Shown here one piece after another: positions 8,452 through 17,861 of a DNA stretch of 64,000 bases. Both the position numbers and the translations under genes were made by a program. Within the stretch, counting starts at the first letter, position 1, and each line of letters opens with the position of its first letter. The notes beneath the pieces were generated by a model, which saw only the letters and a list, made by a program, of their open reading frames with translations, had not been told where the DNA came from and did no database searches. Source of the DNA: TMED27 sp964350695 (lineage in GTDB: Bacteria; Pseudomonadota; Alphaproteobacteria; Micavibrionales; Micavibrionaceae); the NCBI GenBank assembly GCA_964350695.1, contig CAYGKM010000003.1, positions 1 to 64,000 of the forward strand, written 5' to 3'.

Positions 8452-11400
8452 TTATTCTTCTAACGTCACAAGCGATGCATTCCCGCCTGCGGCTGTCGTG
8501 TCCACCGTAATAACGCGTTCATGCGCAAACGCATGCAGATAATTCGGCCCGCCCGCTTTTGGCCCGGTCCCTGAAAGCCCGCAACCTCCAAAGGGTTGAG
8601 ACCCCACAACCGCGCCAATCATCGAACGGTTCACATACACATTCCCCGCCGGAACCCGCGCCGCCACATATTCATGGAAACTTTGAATACGGCTATGAAC
8701 GCCAAGCGTCAACCCATAACCCGTATCGGAAATCTCCCCAAGCAATTCATCAAGCTCGGCTTTCTTAAACCGCACAACATGCAAAATCGGCCCGAAAACC
8801 TCGCCATCAAGCCCTTTCAAATTATCAATCTCGTAAACACACGGCCCGAAATAATATCCCTGCCCCCTCAAACCGCTAAAAAGCGGTACTTCAAATAAAA
8901 ACTTCCCAAACCCTTGTAAATGCTCTCGGTGGCTCACGAGCGCTGCAAGCGCCTCTTCATCAATCACAGGTCCAAGATCACTAGCAAGCTCCTGCGGCGG
9001 CCCCACAACAAGCTCCTGCATCGCCCCTTGCAGCATATGAATAACTTTATCGGCGATATCATCCTGCAAACATAAAATGCGCAGCGCCGAGCATCTTTGC
9101 CCCGCAGACCCGAACGCGCTTAAGATCACATCGTCAACCACCTGCTCAGGCAACGCCGAGCTATCAACAATCATCGTATTCTGCCCGCCAGTCTCCGCGA
9201 TCAGCGGCACAATCGGCCCATTCTTCGCCGCCAATGTACGGTTAATCTCACGCGCAACATCGGTAGAGCCTGTAAACACAACGCCAGCAACATCTTTATG
9301 CGCAACCAACGCCGCCCCAATGCGCCCATCACCCGTCACTATATGCAACGCCGCAGGATCAACCCCCGCCTCATGCAAAATCTCCACCATGCGCATCGCC
9401 ACCAACGGCGTTTGCTCCGCAGGCTTTGCAATCACAGGGTTACCCGCCATCAACGCCGCCGCCACTTGCCCTGTAAAAATTGCGAGCGGAAAATTCCACG
9501 GCGAAATACATACAAAAGTGCCCCGCGCCTGATGCAGCAAAACATTGCTCTCCCCCGTCGGGCCGGGCAAAACATGACCCTCCGCAGAAAAAATCTCCAC
9601 GCCTTGCCCCGCATAATACCGCAAGAAATCAACAGCTTCGCGAATTTCCGCCAGCGCGTCAGGCAGCGTTTTCCCAGCCTCACGGCTTAGCAGAGCCATA
9701 AACTCAGAGCTACGCTCTTCTAAAATATCCGCCGCACGCTCAAGCGCATCACCCCGCAATTTGGCGTCAAGCCCCGACCAAACCGCAAAGCCCTCGCGCG
9801 CTTTGTCAAATGCATGCTCGACGGTTTTACCCCCCGCATCATAAACTCTGCCCACAACATCGGTAATATCCGCAGGACTTTTGACCTCATAGGCCACACC
9901 GTCTTTAAACAACTCTCCCGCAATGAGCGGCGCTGCCATATATCGCTTATCAAATCCGCGCATATCCTCATATAAAGATGCAACAACCTCCGGTGCATGC
10001 AGGTCCAACCCCGCAGAGTTGGCGCGTCCATGCGGCGCTTCACTTGCAAAAAGGTCTTTCGGCAGTCTAATTTTAGGGTGTTTGGATTCATCAAAGCTTT
10101 TAGACTTATCCACAGGATCATGCACAAGCTCTTCCACTGGCGCATCAAGGTCCAAGGCGCGGTTCACAAATGAACTATTCGCGCCGTTCTCCAAAAGCCT
10201 GCGCACAAGATACGGGAGCAAATCACGGTGCGGTCCGACAGGCGCATAAATGCTCACCTGTTTTTCTTCTTCGATAATCTGATCAAAAAGCGATTGCCCC
10301 ATGCCGAACAAACGCTGAAACTCGAATGTCTTCTTCCCGCCCATATCCAAAATCGCCGCAACGCTATGCGCATTATGCGTCCCGAACATCGGATACAAAT
10401 AATCCCCCGCCTCCAGCATCTTATGGGCGCATGCTAAATACGACACATCCGTATGGTCTTTGCGCGTAAACACAGGAAAATCCGCCAGCCCCTCAACTTG
10501 CGCGCGTTTAATCTCGCTATCCCAATACGCCCCCTTAACAAGCCGCATCTGAATATGCGCTCCCACCTCTTTCGCAGCCCCCGTTAAATGGTCAATCAGC
10601 GCGGGCGCGGCCTTATGATACGCTTGCACCGCCATCCCAAAGCCGCCCCAGCCTGCCAACACGCGGTCTTTCATCACATTTTCAATGATCTCGACAGACA
10701 AATTAAGCCGCTCGGATTCTTCCGCATCGATCGTAAACGCCAGCTTCAAATCCGCCGCCTTTCTTGCCAAAACCAAAACCTTCTCAGTCATTTCGGGCAC
10801 ACATATCTCTTTTTGCGCAAACTCATACCGCGGATGAAGCGCGGATAATTTCACAGAAATCCCCGGGCGCCGCAGCGCATCAATATCCCCGCGCTGCCCT
10901 ATATATTCAATCGCCTTGGCATAGCTTTCAAAATATCTATCCGCATCTATACGTGTACGCGCCCCTTCACCCAAAATATCGTAGGAAATCCGGTATCCCT
11001 GACGCACAAGACTTTGTGCATTTTGCACCGCTTCTTCGATATCGCGCCCAAGCACAAATTGCTTGCCTAATACCCCCATGGCTTTAACCATAGCCTCGCG
11101 GATAACTGGCGCGCCCATTTTCGCTAAAACGCCATCAAGCGTCTTATTCGAAACATAAAGCCCAACGCCCGCCGCCTTCACGACCCAGTCTTTCGCACCG
11201 CCCGCCGCATCCAGCCACTGCGCCGCCGCAACCTTATCCCGAATAAGCGCATTCGCAGTCGCCTTATCAGGCACGCGCAAAAGCGCTTCGGCCAGCGTCA
11301 TCAACGCCAAGCCTTCTTCCGTATCCAATGCATATTCTTGTAAAAAACTCTCAAGCTGTCCGGCAGGACGCTTCCGCGCCCGCATTCCTTCAACCAACCC

Positions 11401-11517
11401 TTTGGCATGAGCATGAACCCGCTTGGATTTCGCCGCGCCCCACGAAAATTCGCCCAGCGCCGCCTCAACAGCGTCTTGCTCACTGCGAAGAAAGTAAGAT
11501 GAAAAAGACGGTTGCAT
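8452..11517 (-). CDS. putA: Bifunctional proline dehydrogenase / L-glutamate gamma-semialdehyde dehydrogenase PutA
   Basis: 1021 residues. Oxidises proline to glutamate in two steps on one polypeptide at the inner membrane face. The PRODH barrel spans roughly 170-440 and includes RLVKGAYWDSEIKRAQ (near 324). The ALDH domain spans roughly 500-990, with the active-site Glu in AETGGQN (near 774) and the nucleophilic Cys in GSAGQRCSALRI (near 809). The N-terminal ribbon-helix-helix DNA-binding domain of enterobacterial PutA is absent, as in many alphaproteobacterial forms, so this protein should not act as its own repressor. It is divergent from xseA with a 63-base gap. Confidence 0.97.
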   Translation of the reverse strand: MQPSFSSYFLRSEQDAVEAALGEFSWGAAKSKRVHAHAKGLVEGMRARKRPAGQLESFLQEYALDTEEGLALMTLAEALLRVPDKATANALIRDKVAAAQWLDAAGGAKDWVVKAAGVGLYVSNKTLDGVLAKMGAPVIREAMVKAMGVLGKQFVLGRDIEEAVQNAQSLVRQGYRISYDILGEGARTRIDADRYFESYAKAIEYIGQRGDIDALRRPGISVKLSALHPRYEFAQKEICVPEMTEKVLVLARKAADLKLAFTIDAEESERLNLSVEIIENVMKDRVLAGWGGFGMAVQAYHKAAPALIDHLTGAAKEVGAHIQMRLVKGAYWDSEIKRAQVEGLADFPVFTRKDHTDVSYLACAHKMLEAGDYLYPMFGTHNAHSVAAILDMGGKKTFEFQRLFGMGQSLFDQIIEEEKQVSIYAPVGPHRDLLPYLVRRLLENGANSSFVNRALDLDAPVEELVHDPVDKSKSFDESKHPKIRLPKDLFASEAPHGRANSAGLDLHAPEVVASLYEDMRGFDKRYMAAPLIAGELFKDGVAYEVKSPADITDVVGRVYDAGGKTVEHAFDKAREGFAVWSGLDAKLRGDALERAADILEERSSEFMALLSREAGKTLPDALAEIREAVDFLRYYAGQGVEIFSAEGHVLPGPTGESNVLLHQARGTFVCISPWNFPLAIFTGQVAAALMAGNPVIAKPAEQTPLVAMRMVEILHEAGVDPAALHIVTGDGRIGAALVAHKDVAGVVFTGSTDVAREINRTLAAKNGPIVPLIAETGGQNTMIVDSSALPEQVVDDVILSAFGSAGQRCSALRILCLQDDIADKVIHMLQGAMQELVVGPPQELASDLGPVIDEEALAALVSHREHLQGFGKFLFEVPLFSGLRGQGYYFGPCVYEIDNLKGLDGEVFGPILHVVRFKKAELDELLGEISDTGYGLTLGVHSRIQSFHEYVAARVPAGNVYVNRSMIGAVVGSQPFGGCGLSGTGPKAGGPNYLHAFAHERVITVDTTAAGGNASLVTLEE

Positions 11518-11580
11518 ATGTGCCTGCCTGCCCTGTTTATAGCTATTGTATTTTATATTTCGAAAATCATATCATAAGCC

Positions 11581-13005
11581 ATGAGTGAATCAGAAACCCC
11601 TAAATCAAATGTCCCCGAGTTTTCCGTCGGCGAACTCGCCTTTTCTTTGAAAAAAACTTTAGAAGAAAATTTCGGACGTGTACGTGTACGCGGTGAACTT
11701 TCCCGCATCTCTGTCGCTGGATCTGGGCACATGTATTCTTCACTTAAAGATGAAAACGCCGTCATCGACGCTGTCTGCTGGAAAGGCCAGATGAGCAAGC
11801 TCTCCGTCAAACCCGAGGAAGGACTGGAGGTCGTCTGCACGGGGCGCATCTCCTCTTACCCCAAAAGCTCGAAATACCAACTCATCATCGAAACCATGGA
11901 ACTCGCTGGCGAAGGCGCTCTATTGAAAATGCTGGAAGAGCGCCGCAAAAAACTCTCCGCCGAAGGTCTGTTCGATGAAACCCGCAAAAAACCGCTACCC
12001 TTCCTGCCCGATGTCATCGGCGTGGTGACATCCCCCACTGGCGCAGTTATCCGCGATATTCTTCACCGCGTCGCAGACCGCTTCCCGCGCCGCGTCATCC
12101 TTTGGCCTGTACTTGTGCAAGGCGACGGAGCGGCCGCTCAAATCACCGCCGCCATTAACGGCTTTAACGCCCTGCCTGAAAAAGGCAAAACACCCAGACC
12201 CGATGTCCTGATCATCGGGCGCGGCGGCGGTTCGCTCGAAGACCTTATGGCCTTTAACGAAGAAAACGTCGTGCGCGCAATCGCCGAAAGCAAAATCCCC
12301 GTCATCTCCGCTGTCGGCCACGAAACAGACACCACTCTTTCGGATTTCGCCGCAGACGCACGAGCCCCAACCCCAACAGGCGCCGCCGAAATCGCCGTCC
12401 CTGTACGTGCCAATTTGGCCGCACAAATTCTGGAAGACGAACAGCGGCTGATCTCTGGCATCACCCGCCTTCTGTCCGAAAATAAAAACAAACTCGCCAC
12501 CCAAAGCGCAAAACTCGGCGACCCCTCCCGACTTCTTGAAACCCACGCACAGCGCATCGACCATCTCGGCGATAAAATCAAAAGCAGTTTCCGCCGCGTC
12601 CTCGATACCAAAAAGCAACGTTTAATCGAAATCTCCAGCGCTCTTCGCCACCCTAAAGAGCGTTTAGCAGAACGTACACAAACCCTCAAACGCTGGACAG
12701 AGCAGCTCGAAAACTTAGGGCCTAAAATAACCAAAGAGCCGCAAACACGGTTAGACCATGCTGGTAAAATGCTCGAAGCCTATAGCTTCCACAACGTTCT
12801 TGAGCGTGGCTTTACCGTCATCCGTGATGAAAAAGGTGCGCTCATCTCCGCCGCTGATTCCATCAAATCAGGCGCGCTCCTCGACATTCAATTTAAAAAT
12901 GATAAACACGTACAGGCCGTTGCAGGGGCGCAATCCACGAAGGCGGCGAAACCCGCACCGAAGAAAAAACAACCCTCTGAGACAGACCAACAAACTCTGT
13001 TTTAA
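11581..13005 (+). CDS. xseA: Exodeoxyribonuclease VII large subunit XseA
   Basis: 474 residues, usual length. The N-terminal OB-fold (about 12-110) binds single-stranded DNA. The catalytic domain carries GVVTSPTGAVIRDI (147-160), the glycine-rich GRGGGSLEDL and AVGHETDTTLSDFAADARAPTP, all family hallmarks. A long coiled-coil region (about 270-390) follows, then a short basic tail. With XseB it degrades single-stranded DNA to oligonucleotides in repair. xseB is not in the window. Start ATG at 11581 is divergent from putA. Confidence 0.96.
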   Translation: MSESETPKSNVPEFSVGELAFSLKKTLEENFGRVRVRGELSRISVAGSGHMYSSLKDENAVIDAVCWKGQMSKLSVKPEEGLEVVCTGRISSYPKSSKYQLIIETMELAGEGALLKMLEERRKKLSAEGLFDETRKKPLPFLPDVIGVVTSPTGAVIRDILHRVADRFPRRVILWPVLVQGDGAAAQITAAINGFNALPEKGKTPRPDVLIIGRGGGSLEDLMAFNEENVVRAIAESKIPVISAVGHETDTTLSDFAADARAPTPTGAAEIAVPVRANLAAQILEDEQRLISGITRLLSENKNKLATQSAKLGDPSRLLETHAQRIDHLGDKIKSSFRRVLDTKKQRLIEISSALRHPKERLAERTQTLKRWTEQLENLGPKITKEPQTRLDHAGKMLEAYSFHNVLERGFTVIRDEKGALISAADSIKSGALLDIQFKNDKHVQAVAGAQSTKAAKPAPKKKQPSETDQQTLF

Positions 13006-13014
13006 ATGAAAACT

Positions 13015-14085
13015 TTAATCCTCGTGCGAGGCATGCCCGCCCTGCCCGAACGCATCAATCAACCGTGAAGATAACTTCGATAATCTCTGCCCGTTCTTAA
13101 GGGCTTTCTCGACAATCGCCGTAACCTCTTCCAAAGGCATTTCAGGCTCAAGATTCTCGTAATCGGGCTTCGATTTAATCCGCGCATAAAAATGCACAAC
13201 TTCACTCGATAGACGCTCGCCAAGTATATCAAGCTTATCGGTATTATTATCAAACACTGCCCGATCCAGCGCCGGCTGTGATTGCACCAGATCCCCCGCC
13301 TTTTTATATGACGGAACTTTATCAGGGTTTTTTAGCCCCTTTAACATCTCGTCATACACAACAATATAAGCCTCGATCTTCGATTTATTCGCCTTGATCT
13401 CCGAATCCAGCATCATCGCAAAAATCTCGCGCTCTTTATCCTTCAGCGCCCGTTCGCGCGAAATCATATCCGTGTTTTCTGTTTGAGCGTCTATGACCTG
13501 ACGAAAGCCCCGCATGATGAAAAAGGTCAGCAATCCGAAGGCAAGCGCCAAGGTCAAAAGCAAAACCGATCCCATAATCAGCATAGACTTCAAACTGCTT
13601 ATACCGCCTTCTGATGAAACGGACTTAGACCACCCACCTGCGCCGCTCGCAATCGCCCGCGCTTCTGCTTGAATATATGCGCTTTCAAGAACGCTTCCGT
13701 AAATCACACTACGATCCGCCTTAACATAGCCGCTTTGCAGCATATAAAGCCCCAAATCCAGCCCTTGCGCGTTTTCACATTGTGAAATAATTGCGCCTTG
13801 CGAACGCGTTTTCACTTCACACTGGATCTCTTGACCCGAAGTTTTGGACTCCAGCGCTTTCAAGGCATCAATGCCGAACTGCGCCTCCGTACCGCTTAAA
13901 ATATCAATCCCCCAGAGCTGGATAACATTCCCTCCGGACACCAAAGTCCGCGCATCCACAACCTTGGCCGTTGTTTTAAACACACTGGGAACAGCAGAAG
14001 CCTGACCTTGCGCAAAACTCGGCGCACAAAAAATAACAATAAAACCAAAAACCGATAATAAAGAGAGTTTAAATGGATTGGACAT
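13015..14085 (-). CDS. Membrane protein with degenerate staphylococcal-nuclease-like domain
   Basis: 356 residues. A signal peptide ends at PSFAQ (about residue 25). Residues 35-155 follow the pattern of a thermonuclease (SNase) domain (KVVDARTLVSGG, IQLWGID, then GLDLGLYMLQSGYVKAD), but the catalytic residues are changed. DGDT has become DART, the first catalytic Arg of the xRLxGID strand is Gln, and the second Arg position is not preserved. A single membrane helix lies at about 168-191, followed by a roughly 160-residue mostly helical cytoplasmic region. Nuclease activity therefore looks unlikely, and the fold may serve binding. The gene ends nine bases from the convergent xseA stop. Confidence 0.7.
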   Translation of the reverse strand: MSNPFKLSLLSVFGFIVIFCAPSFAQGQASAVPSVFKTTAKVVDARTLVSGGNVIQLWGIDILSGTEAQFGIDALKALESKTSGQEIQCEVKTRSQGAIISQCENAQGLDLGLYMLQSGYVKADRSVIYGSVLESAYIQAEARAIASGAGGWSKSVSSEGGISSLKSMLIMGSVLLLTLALAFGLLTFFIMRGFRQVIDAQTENTDMISRERALKDKEREIFAMMLDSEIKANKSKIEAYIVVYDEMLKGLKNPDKVPSYKKAGDLVQSQPALDRAVFDNNTDKLDILGERLSSEVVHFYARIKSKPDYENLEPEMPLEEVTAIVEKALKNGQRLSKLSSRLIDAFGQGGHASHED

Positions 14086-14228
14086 GGCTCTGAATTTTTC
14101 TTTAAAATAAACGAGAATAAGAATACCACCAAAATGATAAAATCAACAGCCCGCCTGAAATCTGATACACTTGTAATATGGCCAAAAACTCTATGAAAAA
14201 GCTTTCAAACACGGTATTGAACTAAAAT

Positions 14229-14786
14229 ATGCGCGAAACGCTTGATAAATTGCTGGAAAAACTTGCGGTGAACTACGTTCTCTCGCCTTACGAAACTATG
14301 CCGTGGTCACATTATGACGAAGAAAAAGGCCTGACCTGCAGCGCAGAAGTCCGTATGGGGCCTGGCGGCGACGATATCGAAGCCGAAATTCAATTCCTCC
14401 ATGATGAAAAGGACGAGGATGAAGAAACCACATCCAGTAGCGGCGATGGCGATGGCGATGATGGCGCCAGCCCGAATATCATAAACGGACGCGAGCAAAT
14501 CCTGTGGATGCGCGTCGAACCGACTGCCGAAACCCTATGGAGCCCGAACGCACTGCGCATTAAAGGCAAAGACTACGTGAATGAATTTCATGATTGGGAC
14601 GTCAAGGGTTGTGAATTTTTCTCTTCATGCGTACAGGCCATCTTGATGGGCGAAATCCCCGATGTTGACGAATTAATCGAAACAAATATGCAAGATGATA
14701 GCTGGGGCGGAGGCGGCCGCAGAGGGAAAATCGGCAGAAAATCGCCGAAAATCAAACCCGCGCAGCTTATGGGCATGAAGAAATAA
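14229..14786 (+). CDS. Uncharacterised acidic protein next to terD
   Basis: 185 residues, no family recognised. The N-terminal half is mixed and contains an acidic low-complexity stretch (about residues 56-80, rich in Asp, Glu, Ser and Gly). The middle has RVEPTAETLWSPNALRIKGK, and the C-terminus is glycine-rich and then basic (RRGKIGRKSPKIK). No signal peptide or membrane segment. It converges with the terD gene with two bases between the stops. Start ATG at 14229 was taken as the first in-frame methionine. Confidence 0.65.
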   Translation: MRETLDKLLEKLAVNYVLSPYETMPWSHYDEEKGLTCSAEVRMGPGGDDIEAEIQFLHDEKDEDEETTSSSGDGDGDDGASPNIINGREQILWMRVEPTAETLWSPNALRIKGKDYVNEFHDWDVKGCEFFSSCVQAILMGEIPDVDELIETNMQDDSWGGGGRRGKIGRKSPKIKPAQLMGMKK

Positions 14787-14788
14787 AC

Positions 14789-15430
14789 TTATTCTTCGTT
14801 AATAATTAAACCATATCGCTTGGCTATTTCGCTCAGACCACCGGGAACAAACTCAACATCGGCCTTATAATGCCATTTTGGCCCTTCACGGTTTAAAAAC
14901 CCGACAATCACGCCGATATCTTCTTTATCATCCAAAACATCATCCAGCTCAAAACGGCAAAGCTCATGCCTGTTTTCGCCATTCACCATCCGCACATACG
15001 CATTACGCACCATGCCGATATTCTGTTCTTTCTCAAAACCCTTATAAACCGATATCACAACTGCGATATGCATAACCTCAAACGGCACACCCCGCAAATC
15101 AAGCGTAATACTCTCATCATCGCCGTCTCCCGCGCCTGTGCGACTATCGCCGTTATGCTTAATCGCGCCTTCAAACGCATCAGGCTGATTGTAAAAAATG
15201 AAGTCAGAATCAACGCGGGTTTGCTTATCCTTGTTAAGCAAAAACAAACTCAAATCCAGATCAAGCGCATCGGTGTTAAACGCATTCAAATCCCAGCCCG
15301 CCCCGACTAATACAGTATGAAGCGTAGGGTCTTTCGATGTAAGGTTTACATCTTCTCCCGGCTCAATGAAATTGTCATCAAGCGTAGTTTTGCCTGGCTC
15401 AAACTTACTGTCAAAAATATCACTCGGCAT
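14789..15430 (-). CDS. terD: TerD family stress protein
   Basis: 213 residues from the chosen start. It carries the calcium-binding core of TerD proteins, GDSRTGAGDGDDE followed by SITLDL, and the flanking beta strands (LHTVLVGAGWDLNA, VVISVYKGFE). TerD-family proteins bind calcium and belong to Ter stress and tellurite-response clusters; the biochemical role is unsettled. The frame extends to 15493, but ATG 15430 is preceded by AAGGATTAGAATT, a good ribosome site, and matches the family N-terminus. It is transcribed with the antiporter gene, which ends 16 bases upstream. Confidence 0.92.
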   Translation of the reverse strand: MPSDIFDSKFEPGKTTLDDNFIEPGEDVNLTSKDPTLHTVLVGAGWDLNAFNTDALDLDLSLFLLNKDKQTRVDSDFIFYNQPDAFEGAIKHNGDSRTGAGDGDDESITLDLRGVPFEVMHIAVVISVYKGFEKEQNIGMVRNAYVRMVNGENRHELCRFELDDVLDDKEDIGVIVGFLNREGPKWHYKADVEFVPGGLSEIAKRYGLIINEE

Positions 15431-15446
15431 AATTCTAATCCTTGGC

Positions 15447-16430
15447 TTAGCTCGCAAATGAAAGCGCGTAAATGTAGATATTATACAGGACATATGCGCT
15501 CACGAAAACAATCCCGATGGGTTTATTAATTTTCCTGTAAAAAACCAAAAGCGCGGCAAAAACGATACTGACCAACAGCATCACCCAAACATCGAAATTC
15601 AAAAGCTGCGGTGAATAGGATATCGCTTCAATCGGCTTCACAATGGCCGTCAAACCAATGATCATCAAAATGTTAAACACATTCGACCCGATGATATTTC
15701 CCAATGCCATTTCAGAATGCCCTCTGCGCGCGCCAATAATACTGGTTGAAAGCTCAGGCAAGGATGTGCCAAACGCAATAATGCTCAACGCTATAACATC
15801 TTCTGAAATTCCGATAATTAGCGCTGATTGGCTTGCGCCGCGCACCAAAAACTCTGCGCCGCCCGCAACCCCGATAAGCCCCAGCACCAAAAACAAATAA
15901 GGTTGAAGCGGATGCTTCACCTCTATAACTTCTGCCTCCTTAACCGCAATTTCGCCCTTGGCCGCCATTCTGTATTGAACAAACACGTACACCCCTAAAA
16001 GCGCGACCATGATAAATCCCGCGACGTGGCTAATCACGCCAAGCATCATCATTCCGATCAACAAACAGGCAGAAAAAAGCATCATCGCAAGATCTTTAAC
16101 CAGCGCCTTGTTAAGCGTAACATGCATCGCCGTAATCATCGCCGCCGCGCCAATCACAAGCAAAATATTGGCAATATTCGAGCCAATAACATTCCCCATG
16201 GCAATACCACCCGAGCCCCGTAAAACGGCCAGAATAGAAACAAGAAGCTCCGGCAAGGACGTCCCGAAAGCCAAAACTGTAAAACCAACAATCATCGGAG
16301 ATAAACCAAAACGCCGCGCAATAAACACAGACGCATCAATCGTCCAGTCCCCGCCCTTAATCAGCAGGGCAATCCCCACCGCCATAAAAAGAACAGGAAG
16401 TCCAAGAGTTTGTAGTGTTACAATGTCCAT
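15447..16430 (-). CDS. Calcium/sodium antiporter (CaCA family, YrbG-like)
   Basis: 327 residues with about ten membrane helices. The two alpha repeats that define cation/Ca2+ exchangers are both present: VLAFGTSLPELLVSI with NVIGSNIANILLVIG in the first half, and IIAFGTSLPELSTSI with NIIGSNVFNILMIIG in the second. It exchanges calcium for sodium or protons across the inner membrane. It lies between terD and the terA-like gene on the same strand, so a calcium transporter is placed among calcium-binding Ter proteins. About 90 bases separate it from the TerA-like gene behind it. Confidence 0.95.
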   Translation of the reverse strand: MDIVTLQTLGLPVLFMAVGIALLIKGGDWTIDASVFIARRFGLSPMIVGFTVLAFGTSLPELLVSILAVLRGSGGIAMGNVIGSNIANILLVIGAAAMITAMHVTLNKALVKDLAMMLFSACLLIGMMMLGVISHVAGFIMVALLGVYVFVQYRMAAKGEIAVKEAEVIEVKHPLQPYLFLVLGLIGVAGGAEFLVRGASQSALIIGISEDVIALSIIAFGTSLPELSTSIIGARRGHSEMALGNIIGSNVFNILMIIGLTAIVKPIEAISYSPQLLNFDVWVMLLVSIVFAALLVFYRKINKPIGIVFVSAYVLYNIYIYALSFAS

Positions 16431-16520
16431 AAAATCAAATCAGAAAATAGTGAGAACGAATAGCTGCGCTCATCATACAGTTTCACTTCATAAAGTAAAA
16501 GCCGCGTTTTAAAACGAACA

Positions 16521-17279
16521 TTATTTATGCCCGTCGCCCCATTCAAGCCCGTAGCCGAAAGCGCGGTCCATCTCGAAATGCCCTGGGAAATATTCGGTAT
16601 AGTTGGTCAACTTTATCCCACCGCGCACATTCTCTAAGCCGCCCACAGCACAAAGCGCAAGCTTATCGTCATGCGCGCCCAAGGTGACAATCAAATCATC
16701 TTCACCCGGAACATCGAGCACAATTTGCGGATTAATTTGGCTCCATGTCGGCGCCCCTTCATAAATATAGATATAAACCAAAACCCGCTTTATATCCTTC
16801 CAATGCGCACCGTTCACCATGATATATTCATCATGCCCGTCAGAGCACCCCGTGCGCTCATCCCCAGAAAGCTGCATATAAGGCACGTCTTCATAAGAGC
16901 CGAATTTTGACCCGAATGCCTGTATTGCGCCGCGTGTGCCGTCCTGCATTTCATATAAACATCCAATATCCAAATCAATGCCCGCTTTTTGAATGGTTTT
17001 CTTGAAAAATTTACCCATAAAGCTTTTCTGCTGTTCAACATGAATATTGTCCCACGCCACCGCAATCTGCATACTTTCAAAGCCCGACGGTCCGGGGCTA
17101 ACAGCAATTGATGCGCCCGGCTCATTCAAGAACTCACAATTATCGGGATTATTCGCCGCCTCTCGATACCCCGCCGCACCGAGCGCGCCGCCATGACCTG
17201 AGAATTTCGCGCGGCTTCGCGTTGCATCCGCCAAAGAATCTTGGGATGTTTTATTCGGCTTCGGGGCATCTTGATTCAT
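16521..17279 (-). CDS. TerA-like (TerD superfamily) tellurium-resistance-type protein
   Basis: 252 residues from ATG 17279. An N-terminal low-complexity segment leads into a TerD-superfamily beta sandwich with GDERTGCSDGHDE, a variant of the GDGDDE calcium site, then EYIMVNGAHWKDIKRV and VYIYIYEGAP. This matches TerA-like members. The open frame continues to 17360 with a cysteine-rich extension. I preferred 17279 because TTGGAAACACT precedes it and the extension does not look like the family. It is upstream of the antiporter and terD and divergent from the yegP-like gene. Confidence 0.85.
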   Translation of the reverse strand: MNQDAPKPNKTSQDSLADATRSRAKFSGHGGALGAAGYREAANNPDNCEFLNEPGASIAVSPGPSGFESMQIAVAWDNIHVEQQKSFMGKFFKKTIQKAGIDLDIGCLYEMQDGTRGAIQAFGSKFGSYEDVPYMQLSGDERTGCSDGHDEYIMVNGAHWKDIKRVLVYIYIYEGAPTWSQINPQIVLDVPGEDDLIVTLGAHDDKLALCAVGGLENVRGGIKLTNYTEYFPGHFEMDRAFGYGLEWGDGHK

Positions 17280-17430
17280 AGTGTTTCCAATAGCGTTCGA
17301 GTTCCCACATTCTGCGCAAAAACCGCAGCAAAAATCAAGAAAACCTTCTCTTAAAGGCAATTTTCTTGACTCATGGCTGGCATCTATACTTTTATAGTGT
17401 AATTACCAACCTCAAAAAGGAGAATGAAGC

Positions 17431-17805
17431 ATGGCACACCCAGCTTTTATTGTAAAAACCGCTAAAGACGGACAAACATATTTCACTTTGACAGCCGGTA
17501 ACGGCGAACCAATCGGCAAATCCGAAATGTACAAAGCCAAAGCATCAGCAATGAACGGCATTGAATCTGTGAAGAAAAATGCTCCAAACGCAGAAGTTGA
17601 CGGTGCAAAGAACCCTAAGTTTGAAACAAAAGAAGGTAATGATGGTAAAACTTACTTCAACCTAACTGCGACAAACGGCGAAGTGATCTTCTCTTCTCAA
17701 GGCTACGCTTCAAGAAGCGGCGCATTGAACGGCATTGAATCTGTGAAGAAAAACTCACAAGCAGCCGAGCTTGACGATCAAACAGAAGCTTCAAAAGCAG
17801 CATAA
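17431..17805 (+). CDS. YegP/DUF1508 family protein with two repeats
   Basis: 124 residues made of two copies of the DUF1508 unit. Each has a FxxKxxxDGxTYFxLTAxNGE segment and a conserved end, MNGIESVKKN / LNGIESVKKN (about residues 44-53 and 99-108). YegP-like proteins are small, abundant and of unknown function, often linked with stress or stationary phase. Codons look favoured (AAA, GAA, GCA rich), consistent with high expression. An AAGGAG ribosome site precedes the ATG, and a strong terminator follows 22 bases after the stop, so it is a single-gene unit. Confidence 0.93.
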   Translation: MAHPAFIVKTAKDGQTYFTLTAGNGEPIGKSEMYKAKASAMNGIESVKKNAPNAEVDGAKNPKFETKEGNDGKTYFNLTATNGEVIFSSQGYASRSGALNGIESVKKNSQAAELDDQTEASKAA

Positions 17806-17826
17806 GCTAAATTTATCAAGTTTTTC

Positions 17827-17861
17827 AAAATCGCGGGGTCTAAAACCTCGCGGTTTTTTTT
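17827..17861 (+). terminator. Rho-independent terminator of the yegP-like gene
   Basis: Seven-base stem CGCGGGG / CCTCGCG (17832-17838 with 17846-17852, one G-T wobble), a loop of seven bases and then a run of eight T. It lies just after the yegP-like stop and reaches the stop of the convergent tag gene at 17860. Confidence 0.9.

Noticed and set aside
11995..12618. Minus-strand ORF of 207 codons
   Set aside because: It is antisense to xseA, with biased Cys/Gly/Phe composition typical of a shadow frame.
14229..17279. Reading the TerD/TerA-like group as tellurite resistance
   Set aside because: TerC and TerB are missing and a calcium antiporter is interposed; the resistance label is not supported.
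17366..17398. TTGACT with TATAGT as the promoter of the yegP-like gene
   Set aside because: The spacer is 21 bases, too long for a standard promoter; the true promoter could not be assigned.
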